Shown here in pieces: positions 1 to 6,600 of a stretch of 15,215 bases of DNA. Every line of letters starts with the position of its first letter. Positions within the stretch are counted from its first letter, which is position 1. The translations under genes were made by a program, and so were the position numbers. Below the pieces are notes generated by a model. The model did not search any database. It was not told the origin of the DNA and worked only from the letters and a program-made list of their open reading frames with translations. Source of the DNA: Alectryocaccomicrobium faecavium (GTDB lineage Bacteria > Bacillota > Clostridia > Christensenellales > Aristaeellaceae); the NCBI GenBank assembly GCA_018713425.1, contig DVOT01000044.1:1-15215 (forward strand), in the 5' to 3' direction.

Positions 1-1581
1 GGTCGTGTGTTCGAAGTTGCGCTGGATGCGCAGGAAGGGGCCTACACCTATTTCGCCACGCACGAGATGGCGCATTATCTGAAGAGCCAGGGCGCGGATA
101 TGTACGCCGCACTGGAAGATTCCGTGCGCGCGTGGGCGGATGGCGCGGGCATCGACTTTGACGCGCGCGTGCAGGCAGCGCAGGAGCGCTATGCGAGGGC
201 TGGACAGGAGCTTACGCAGGAGCAGGCGGCGGAAGAAGTGGTAGGCGATATGCTGGGCACGATTTTCGCCGATCCCAGTGCGGCGCAAGAGCTTCTCAAT
301 AACGCGCCCAGGAGCGTGCTGGAAAAGATTCGGGACTTCATCTCCGAGCTTTTGGACACGATCAGCACCGCGGCGCGCAGGATCACCGGAGCCAAGGACC
401 TTGCGGCGCTCACGGAACTGGAAGGCTGGGCGCAGGATATGGCGAAGATGCTGGACGTGGCTATGTCTGAAACCGGCAGGCGGACGGAGGCGCGCGCGGC
501 GACGCAAGTGCAGCAGGCAGAACCAACTGCCACCGGCGAGCGTTACGCCATTCGCGAAGGCGTGAGCATTTCCCGCGAAGAAATGCAGCAGAACATGGCC
601 GAAGTGGCGCAAATGGAGCCTGTGGCGACGCTGGGCGGGGATGAATTCGGAAAAGGCGACGTAGACCTGGTAACGCAAGTGGCAGAATATTTTGATGGTT
701 TGGGCGGCAGCGTCGAAAACCCGCAGCTGGGAATGGTAACGATAAACAGGGCGGGCGTGCAGGATTCTATTGCGCACGGGATTGGACGCCTTAAGGCAAT
801 GGCGTTCTACGCCGTGCCGGACGTACTCGAAAAAGGGAAGATCATCGATTATCAGAAAAATTGGAAAGGAAGAATGTATGATACCTTCGTTCTGGCAGCT
901 CCCATAGATGTGCAGAGCGGACGATACGCTGGGCAATATTATATCGGCGCCATCGTAATGCGCAACGCAAACACGCAGCGCTACTATTTGCATGAGCTGA
1001 TAACACAGGAAAGAGGGAACCAGCCGTTCAAGACCAGGGCATCTCTTTCGAGCGTGCTACCTGGCGGTCAAGTTCCCCCTACGCTCACCAGTATACTGGA
1101 GCGCGTGCGGGAAATCAACCGTTCCGGCGGAAATGAAACAGAAAATTCACAATTGAGCGAATCGAAAGCGAACAGCGATATCCGCTATTCCCTCTTCGAC
1201 GAAACCGCGGATGCATCGCAGCTGCTCTCGGAGAACGAGCGCCTGCGCAGGCTGCACGAGACGTTTGCCAGCAAAGTGGGCGACGTGAGCCGCTACAAGG
1301 GCGAGTCTTCGCGGGAAGCGGCGGATATCTCTTCGGGCAAGCCCACGGCGCATGGGGGCTGTTTGGCCTTGCGCCTGCGGAATTCAAGCGGCGAACAGCC
1401 GATGATGGCCCGAAAGGTTTTGTGGAAAAAGGTCGTATCCTTATATCCTACGCGTTCCGCCACGTCGCTGATGGGTATGGCTGTATTGGCGAGCAGGCGG
1501 CAACTGGCGTTGATGCGCACATGCTTGACAAATTCGGAGAAGGTCACGCCCATCTCCTGCTTGAAGTGCTTGCTCAGGTAA
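1..1581 (+). CDS. Partial phage/ICE polyvalent protein: zincin metallopeptidase plus LPD3/BECR-like domain, with chimeric 3' tail
   Basis: The frame is open at the left edge, so the true start is probably outside the window; the first possible start is a GTG at 7. Counting from that GTG, HEMAH (residues 19-23) and a downstream EEVVGDM (76-82) form the HExxH...E pattern of a gluzincin-like peptidase. This arrangement is typical of polyvalent proteins of Firmicutes phages and conjugative elements. Residues about 200-345 (YAVPDVLEKGK, YDTFVLAAP, YYLHEL) resemble the LPD3 / phage BECR-nuclease-like domain of the same proteins. A charged helical linker (LLSENERLRRLHE) follows, which normally leads to further domains. 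From about base 1350 the frame is simply the antisense of the AraC gene, so the last 70 or so residues are not native. The protein is probably truncated and may be non-functional. Such proteins are thought to be delivered with incoming DNA; the exact role here is unknown. Confidence 0.7.
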   Translation, partial: GRVFEVALDAQEGAYTYFATHEMAHYLKSQGADMYAALEDSVRAWADGAGIDFDARVQAAQERYARAGQELTQEQAAEEVVGDMLGTIFADPSAAQELLNNAPRSVLEKIRDFISELLDTISTAARRITGAKDLAALTELEGWAQDMAKMLDVAMSETGRRTEARAATQVQQAEPTATGERYAIREGVSISREEMQQNMAEVAQMEPVATLGGDEFGKGDVDLVTQVAEYFDGLGGSVENPQLGMVTINRAGVQDSIAHGIGRLKAMAFYAVPDVLEKGKIIDYQKNWKGRMYDTFVLAAPIDVQSGRYAGQYYIGAIVMRNANTQRYYLHELITQERGNQPFKTRASLSSVLPGGQVPPTLTSILERVREINRSGGNETENSQLSESKANSDIRYSLFDETADASQLLSENERLRRLHETFASKVGDVSRYKGESSREAADISSGKPTAHGGCLALRLRNSSGEQPMMARKVLWKKVVSLYPTRSATSLMGMAVLASRRQLALMRTCLTNSEKVTPISCLKCLLR

Positions 1582-2222
1582 GAATTTGTGTATTGCTTTG
1601 AACCATACGCGTCACAGATGCAAATAGGCTGCATATAGTGCTTTTGCACATAATTGATGATGGGCAGCGAAAAGCGGATGCCTGCATCGGGTTTATCGGC
1701 GGAGCAGATCTCCCGCAGCGCGTGTATGATGATATAGATGAGCAGGCAGCGCGTCGTTTCTTTCCACCCCACGTTCTTTTGGGATACTTCCTCGAAGATT
1801 TCATCGACAAAGCTGCGGATCCTGCCACTGGGATCGCTGAATTTGGTCAGGGTAGGGATTTTGTCGATGCGCGTTTCGTTGAAAGAAATGAGGTAATGGT
1901 CGTACGTGTCCTTGAGGTGGCAGGCGTCGTTGAGCATGGGATCGATGAAGGCAGGATGGAACATGATGTTGCTGAGCCGGATTTCGCCCTCGCCCATCGA
2001 AGCATAGGAATGGATTTGATCGTATTCCACAATGAAAAATTCCCCCGCCTGTAGTTTATACGACACGTCGCCTATCGTGTGCAGCAGGGTGCCCTGCTTG
2101 AGGTAAGCCAGCTCCAGCCACTGGTGGCGATGGGGAAGAGATATATTGCCAACCGCGGTATATACCGCGATGCCATCTTTGGCCACGATTGGCTGTGAAC
2201 GCAAAATCGGATCCATTTTCAT
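1293..2222 (-). CDS. AraC-family transcriptional regulator of a sugar-uptake locus
   Basis: This 309-residue protein has an N-terminal cupin-like sensor region (HRHQWLELAYLKQG, then LQAGEFFIVEYDQIHSY) and a C-terminal AraC double helix-turn-helix. The HTH shows NSYLSKHFKQEMGVTFSEFVKHVRI, ISDVAERVGYKDTTFFHKTFR and the closing SPLEFRRR. The start at 2222 is set by GGAGGG at 2230-2235, 7 bases upstream. Members of this family next to LplB/YtcP/LipO transporters usually activate the transporter and glycosidase genes in response to a glycan-derived sugar, and the divergent position here fits. The HTH domain is complete at about residue 284. The last 25 residues read into antisense of the phage gene and are probably an artefact of the junction. 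The DNA-binding function is likely intact; the inducing sugar is unknown. Confidence 0.88.
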   Translation of the reverse strand: MKMDPILRSQPIVAKDGIAVYTAVGNISLPHRHQWLELAYLKQGTLLHTIGDVSYKLQAGEFFIVEYDQIHSYASMGEGEIRLSNIMFHPAFIDPMLNDACHLKDTYDHYLISFNETRIDKIPTLTKFSDPSGRIRSFVDEIFEEVSQKNVGWKETTRCLLIYIIIHALREICSADKPDAGIRFSLPIINYVQKHYMQPICICDAYGSKQYTNSYLSKHFKQEMGVTFSEFVKHVRINASCRLLANTAIPISDVAERVGYKDTTFFHKTFRAIIGCSPLEFRRRKAKQPPCAVGLPEEISAASREDSPL

Positions 2223-2253
2223 TGTGGAACCCTCCTTTGTAGCGGCTTCTAAT

Positions 2254-2281
2254 ATTATACGCCATTGTTCACAAATGTCAA
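2254..2281 (-). promoter_or_regulatory. Promoter of the AraC-family gene
   Basis: On the minus strand a perfect -35 TTGACA (2276-2281) and a perfect -10 TATAAT (2254-2259) are separated by 16 bases. They lie about 30 bases upstream of the AraC ribosome binding site. An ACAAATGT element (2271-2278) overlaps the -35 and recurs at 2331-2338, 60 bases away. Confidence 0.75.
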
Positions 2282-2381
2282 GTGTATATCAATGGATTGT
2301 TGTTGGGGGTATTGTGGCGTTAGGCATAAAACAAATGTAACGGTATTTGAATTTGAATCGGGAAAACGCCGCTTCAAAATG

Positions 2382-2428
2382 CCACATTTCCGGATGTGGT
2401 GCAAGATATCTTGCTTAATTGACCACAT
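2382..2428. promoter_or_regulatory. Cluster of inverted repeats, candidate AraC-type operator
   Basis: CCACAT at 2382-2387 forms an inverted repeat with ATGTGG at 2394-2399 around the spacer TTCCGG. A perfect 14-base palindrome GCAAGATATCTTGC fills 2401-2414. ACCACAT at 2422-2428 is the inverted copy of ATGTGGT at 2394-2400 and ends 6 bases before the transporter promoter -35. The two CCACAT copies are direct repeats 41 bases apart, close to four helical turns. The position just upstream of a promoter with a weak -35 suits an activator site; the assignment to the neighbouring AraC protein is inference. Confidence 0.5.
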
Positions 2429-2434
2429 ACAATC

Positions 2435-2462
2435 TTGTTTTATGGAAGGGGTTTAGTATAAT
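2435..2462 (+). promoter_or_regulatory. Promoter of the sugar-transporter remnant operon
   Basis: A weak -35 TTGTTT (2435-2440) sits 16 bases before a perfect -10 TATAAT (2457-2462). The expected transcript starts near 2469, about 40 bases before the permease start codon. The poor -35 fits a promoter that needs an activator. Confidence 0.6.
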
Positions 2463-2508
2463 GGTCGTAAGCATACGGACGGCGATGGAATTGGAGGGAG
2501 AGAGGCAA

Positions 2509-3111
2509 ATGACGCAAAACAAGAGCTTGCAGGCGAGAAAGCCCCGGCGCCATGGACTTCGCCACGATATTAGAACGAATTATGACTTATATTTGCTTGC
2601 GATCCCCGGCGTACTCTATTACGCATTGTTTAAGTATTGGCCCATGTACGGGCTGCAAATCGCGTTTCGCAAATACAATCCCGCGCTGGGTATCACAGGC
2701 AGCCCATGGGTAGGCTTGGAATACTTTGAAAAATTTGTAAACGTCTACCAGTTTGGCTCCCTTATGAGCAACACGTTCTTGCTGAGCTTTTATGCGCTGG
2801 TCGTTGGCTTTCCGATACCGATCATACTGGCGCTGCTTCTGAATTCCAACAGAACCCGGATGTTCAAAAAGAGCGTGCAGATGGTGACATATGCGCCGCA
2901 TTTCATATCGGTGGTCGTGCTGGTTTCGCTGCTGAACGTGTTTTTTGGGCAATCGACGGGGCTGGTGAACAACCTGCGCGAAATGCTGGGCCTATCGCGC
3001 GAGCTATACATGGGTAAGCCGCAGTATTTCCGGCACATGTACGTTTGGTCGGGCATATGGCAGAACATGGGCTGGGGCATATTGGCCGAGTTCGCGACTG
3101 GGAGTGTGTAA
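2509..3111 (+). pseudogene. Truncated LplB-type sugar ABC transporter permease
   Basis: The N-terminal two-thirds match the LplB family of carbohydrate ABC permeases (MalF-like subunit). There is a basic cytoplasmic start, a first membrane segment (YLLAIPGVLYYALFKYWPMYG), the family segment GLQIAFRKYNPALGI, further membrane helices (NTFLLSFYALVVGFPIPIILALLLN, FISVVVLVSLLNVFFG) and YVWSGIWQNMGWG. The start at 2509 follows GGAGGGAGAGAGG at about 2493-2505 and fits the family length at the N terminus. After GWG (about residue 193) homology stops and a short unrelated tail ends at 3111. The EAA loop that contacts the ATPase and the last membrane helices are missing; intact relatives are about 300 residues. 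The protein cannot work as drawn. The loss could be a genomic deletion or an assembly error. Confidence 0.8.
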
Positions 3112-3476
3112 CGCAGGATGGCTGCGCGGAAAAGCGCGCGCTGCGCCTGGCGCAGGGCGATTTGCCCGACATCTTCTTCCGCGCGGCGCTGACCAATGAA
3201 GAAGTGGCGTCGTTGGCTTCGGCCGGCCAGCTGGTGGATCTGGCGCCGATGCTGGAGCAGTACGCCCCCAATTTCTCCGCGCTGATGGAGCGGGATCCCA
3301 CGATCCGGCTCTCGACCTATTTCACTTCGCGCGCCGTTGATTTCATCACGGGCGTCAGCGATATCGAGGCCGAATGGGATGAATATGTCGATACCATGAA
3401 GAGCATGGGCATCGAGGAAGGCATCGCCATCTATCAGGAAGCTTACGACAATTACATGGCCAAGCTGAATGGCTGA
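3084..3476 (+). pseudogene. Remnant of a LipO-type extracellular sugar-binding lipoprotein
   Basis: Two separated pieces of one binding-protein family are joined in a single frame. The first (WECV...AEKRALRLAQGDLPDIFF...LVDLAPMLEQY...LMERDPTIR) matches the region shortly after the lipoprotein signal of LipO-like proteins. The second (TSRAVDFITGVSDIEAEWDEYV...GIEEGIAIYQEAYDNY) matches their extreme C terminus. The signal peptide, lipobox and roughly the central 300 residues are absent. The frame differs from that of the upstream permease and no ribosome binding site precedes it; the nearest ATG (3045) lies inside the permease remnant. The internal join falls near 3315, and the left edge of homology near 3085-3095 is approximate. 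The second permease (YtcP type) that normally lies between these genes is missing altogether. Confidence 0.75.
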
Positions 3477-3494
3477 TCCATGACTCTCGGCAGA

Positions 3495-3529
3495 GGGGCG
3501 AAGCGGCGCGCTGTCGCAACGCCCCTTTT
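3495..3529 (+). terminator. Rho-independent terminator or attenuator before the GH78 gene
   Basis: GGGGCG (3495-3500) pairs with CGCCCC (3520-3525). An inner GCG/CGC pair sits across an AA/AA internal loop, and TTTT follows directly. It lies between the binding-protein remnant and the GH78 gene. No promoter is visible in the 31 bases left before the GH78 start, so it may act as partial attenuation within one operon. Confidence 0.6.
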
Positions 3530-3560
3530 CGATATTTTGTAAGGAAAAGAGGACCACGAT

Positions 3561-5663
3561 ATGTTTGCGCTGTCCCATACGGTTTGGGCGCGGGGGCGTT
3601 CCAGAGAGATCAATTTGCACTTAGAATTCGATATTGTGTTGCCCAGCGGGGCGCAGACTGTGCGCCTCACGGCTTCCACGGCATACCAGCTATTCGCGGA
3701 TGATGCATTCATCGCCTATGGCCCCGCGCGGGCGGGCGACGGCTATTTTCGGGTGGACGAATGGCGCGTCGATGGCAAAGCGCGGTTGACGGTGCTGGTG
3801 GCGGGCTATTATAGCAGCTGTTTTGAGTATTCGCTCTATCCTTCGTTTTTGAACCTTGAAGTGTTGGACGCGCAGGGAGCGGTATTGCTCGCGACCGGTC
3901 GCGACGCTATCGCGGCCTTTGAATACGCGCCGAAACTGCGCTGGACCGATAAGCAGGCCCGGCAACGGGTGTATACGGAAGTTTTCGATTTCAACCGGCG
4001 CAAGGGCGAGCGGCTCGAACTGGAAACGCTGCCGGATCCCCGCTACCTGCCGCGCCGCGTCGCTCCGTTTTCCAACGCGGTGTTTGTGCCGGTGGAGACG
4101 ATGGGGGATTTGGATATCACACTCAGAACCCCCACGGATCCGCGGGCCCAAATGCCCAATGGGCGTTCCCCGTTCAACAACAATATCCTCTTTCTGGGTC
4201 CCGATTGCGGCGTCGAATTTCCCCAAATGGAGTGCCGCCTGTTCGAAGAGGCATGGCGCATCGCCACGGTGGATAAGCATCCGGCGGGCACGGGCGCGCT
4301 GACCGCAATGCATGCGCGGCTGTTCAAGTTCGACGCCAATCGTTCCGCGCTCATCGGCTTGGATGTGGACGCGCAATCGCCTTGCGAGATTTGCCTGATC
4401 TTCGATGAGATGCTCATCGACGGCGACGTGATCCCCCGGCGCAGCAACTGTCTGAACGCCATAAAATATACGCTGCCCGCGGGCGCGCATAGGCTGCTCT
4501 CGTTTGAACCGTACACGTTCCGCTATTTGAAGGTGTGCGTGCTCAAGGGCAGCGCGGCGCTGCAAAGGGTGTATATGCGCGAGATCGCGGGTGTGGAGAT
4601 CGCGCGCGTGGAGTTTCGGGACGCCCGGATTCAGGAGATATTCGACGCGGCGGTGAATACCTACCGGCAGAACGCGTCGGACATCTTCATGGATTGTCCG
4701 TCGCGCGAGCGCGCCGGTTGGCTGTGCGATTCGTTTTTTACGGGGCGCAGCGAATACGCGCTGACCGGCGACAACCGCGTGGAGACCAATTTTTTGGAGA
4801 ATTATGCCTATCATACGAACTATTTTTTGCCGAAGGACTGCTCCAAGGGCCTCGTGCCCATGCTCTATCCGGGCAGCACGGATTTCATGCCCGACCGCGC
4901 GTGGATATTCAATTGGAACCTGTGGCTGATCATTGAGATTGGCGAATACGCGCTTTTGCGGCGCGGCTCCCAGGCGCTAACTGGCGCGCTCAAAGATACG
5001 GTCTATGCCATATTGGATGCGGCGTTTGGCTGGGAAAACGAAGAGGGATTGCTGGAGGACATTCCCGGCTGGGTTTTTGTGGAGTGGTCGCGGGCGAACG
5101 ATCCCGAATGCACCTGCGGCGTCAATTTCCCGTCGAACATGCTCTTCAGTGGCGCGCTGGAAGCCGCCGGGCGGTTGTATGGCGATAAGCGTCTCCTCGA
5201 TAAGGCGGAAGCGCTGCGCGACGCGATACGCAAGTATGGCTTTAATGGGCGCTTTTTTGTGGACAACGCGGTTCGGGTGGATGGGCGGCTCACGCAGACG
5301 CAGCATACCACGGAGGTGTGCCAGTATTACGCGTTTTGCTTTAAAGTCGCGGATGCAAAGCGCTACCCAGCGCTGCACGATCTATTGATCAACGACTTTG
5401 GCCCGCAGCGCAAGGCGGACAACAAGCATCCCGACGTCCCGTTTGCCAACGCGTTCATCGGCAACTATCTGCGCATGCTGGTGCTGATGGACGAAGGATG
5501 TTACGAGCGCGCGCTTCGGGAGATCGGCGATTACTTTGGCTATATGGCCAGGGAAACCGCTTCGCTTTGGGAATTCGACGATACGCGCGCGAGCTGCTGC
5601 CATGGATTCGCCTCATGCGTCGCGGTGTGGCTCATGCAGTTGAAGGAGAAACTTGACCTTTGA
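3561..5663 (+). CDS. GH78-like alpha-L-rhamnosidase, cytoplasmic
   Basis: This 700-residue protein has N-terminal beta-rich accessory regions (about 1-360) followed by an (alpha/alpha)6-barrel domain. The GH78 hallmark segment is visible as MDCPSRERAGWLCD (377-390), the counterpart of the family's DCPxRxExxGWxxD. The likely general base is E671 in TASLWEFD, followed by SCCHGFAS where GH78 enzymes have SxNHxxxG. The start at 3561 follows AAGAGGA at 3547-3553. There is no signal peptide, so it should act inside the cell on imported rhamnosides. Its place after an AraC and LplB/LipO locus fits glycan use. The gene looks intact although the transporter upstream is broken. The accessory domains diverge from well-studied rhamnosidases, so the exact substrate is unsure and another six-hairpin glycosidase activity is possible. 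Confidence 0.8.
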   Translation: MFALSHTVWARGRSREINLHLEFDIVLPSGAQTVRLTASTAYQLFADDAFIAYGPARAGDGYFRVDEWRVDGKARLTVLVAGYYSSCFEYSLYPSFLNLEVLDAQGAVLLATGRDAIAAFEYAPKLRWTDKQARQRVYTEVFDFNRRKGERLELETLPDPRYLPRRVAPFSNAVFVPVETMGDLDITLRTPTDPRAQMPNGRSPFNNNILFLGPDCGVEFPQMECRLFEEAWRIATVDKHPAGTGALTAMHARLFKFDANRSALIGLDVDAQSPCEICLIFDEMLIDGDVIPRRSNCLNAIKYTLPAGAHRLLSFEPYTFRYLKVCVLKGSAALQRVYMREIAGVEIARVEFRDARIQEIFDAAVNTYRQNASDIFMDCPSRERAGWLCDSFFTGRSEYALTGDNRVETNFLENYAYHTNYFLPKDCSKGLVPMLYPGSTDFMPDRAWIFNWNLWLIIEIGEYALLRRGSQALTGALKDTVYAILDAAFGWENEEGLLEDIPGWVFVEWSRANDPECTCGVNFPSNMLFSGALEAAGRLYGDKRLLDKAEALRDAIRKYGFNGRFFVDNAVRVDGRLTQTQHTTEVCQYYAFCFKVADAKRYPALHDLLINDFGPQRKADNKHPDVPFANAFIGNYLRMLVLMDEGCYERALREIGDYFGYMARETASLWEFDDTRASCCHGFASCVAVWLMQLKEKLDL

Positions 5664-5681
5664 GGGAGTCAAGAGTAAAAT
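5653..5681 (+). promoter_or_regulatory. Promoter of the GDPD-GpsA pair
   Basis: TTGACC (5653-5658) and TAAAAT (5676-5681) are spaced by 17 bases, each one base from consensus. The -35 overlaps the last codons of the GH78 gene. This gives the glycerophosphodiester genes a transcript of their own. Confidence 0.6.
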
Positions 5682-5721
5682 ATAGGTATGCGGACTGCTG
5701 CTGCTGAAAGGGTGGATGGAT

Positions 5722-6537
5722 ATGGCGGCATATAAGAACAAGGTGCGGGTCGCGGCGCACCGCGGCAATTCCTGCGTTTGCCCGGAAAACACGCTGGTTG
5801 CCATGCGCTCCGCGCTGGAACTGCCCGTGGACATGCTCGAAATCGATCTGCACATGACCAAGGACGGGCATATCATCCTGATGCACGACCATGCGGTGGA
5901 TCGCACGACGGACCATACCGGCCTGATTCGCGACTACACGCTGGCGCAGATCCGCGCCATGGACGCGGGCAGCTGGAAGGGCGAGGCGTTTCGGGGCGAG
6001 CGGGTGCCGCTGTTTGAGGAATTCCTCGAGTTGCTGAAGGATTATCCCGATATGACGTTCAACGTGGAATTGAAGGATTATCCGCTGGAAGCGGAGAACT
6101 GGCCGCTGGACACGGCGCGCGCCTGGGCCAGGGAATCGGCGGATAAGGCGATCGCGCTCGTCGAGCAATATGGCATAGCCGAGCGGGTCTGGTTCAATTG
6201 CTGGAGCGGCGAATTGTTGGAATACGTCGACGCGGCGTACGGCCACCGGTACAAGCTGCATGGCTATTTCCCCTTTGAACTGATGCACGGCGTGAAAACG
6301 CGCGCGCCCTATGATTATCTGCATTGCGTGTGTCTGTTTGGCACGGGCGACGCGCCTGTCGTGGCCAAGGAGGAATTCGACCGCGCGAAGGCGTGCGGCG
6401 TTGAACCCTGGTGCTTTTTCCCGGGCGACCAGGAGGAATATTATGAGGGCGCCATCGCCAACGGCTGCATGTTGCTCACGTGCAACCATCCGGCCAAGGC
6501 GCTCGCCTATCTGCGGGAACGAGGATTGCACAACTGA
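5722..6537 (+). CDS. Glycerophosphodiester phosphodiesterase
   Basis: This enzyme hydrolyses glycerophosphodiesters, the deacylated forms of phospholipids, to sn-glycerol 3-phosphate and an alcohol. The 271-residue protein shows the GDPD TIM-barrel signature at the expected places: HRG (13-15), PENT (21-24), the metal ligands EIDLH (40-44) and the catalytic HDH (55-57), then FNVELKD in the next strand. An ATG at 5716 is also in frame, but it touches the AAAGGGTGG ribosome binding site (5708-5715), so 5722 is preferred. There is no signal peptide, so the protein is cytoplasmic like UgpQ. The next gene encodes a glycerol-3-phosphate dehydrogenase, which would use the product directly. A broken sugar-type ABC transporter lies upstream. 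The family call is strong; the preferred alcohol group cannot be told. Confidence 0.92.
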   Translation: MAAYKNKVRVAAHRGNSCVCPENTLVAMRSALELPVDMLEIDLHMTKDGHIILMHDHAVDRTTDHTGLIRDYTLAQIRAMDAGSWKGEAFRGERVPLFEEFLELLKDYPDMTFNVELKDYPLEAENWPLDTARAWARESADKAIALVEQYGIAERVWFNCWSGELLEYVDAAYGHRYKLHGYFPFELMHGVKTRAPYDYLHCVCLFGTGDAPVVAKEEFDRAKACGVEPWCFFPGDQEEYYEGAIANGCMLLTCNHPAKALAYLRERGLHN

Positions 6538-6600
6538 TATATGCGGCTTGGCGCGGGCGGAAGGCGCGTTTGCCAGCCGGTTGAGGGAGGATAAAGGAAT

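Noticed and set aside
3045..3083. ATG at 3045 as the real start of a small binding protein
   Set aside because: The first dozen codons are an out-of-frame reading of the permease remnant, with no Shine-Dalgarno and no signal peptide, so the frame is a remnant rather than a new gene.
3690..4814. Minus-strand open frame of 374 codons opposite the GH78 gene
   Set aside because: It is antisense shadow of the rhamnosidase coding sequence, with biased composition and no motif.
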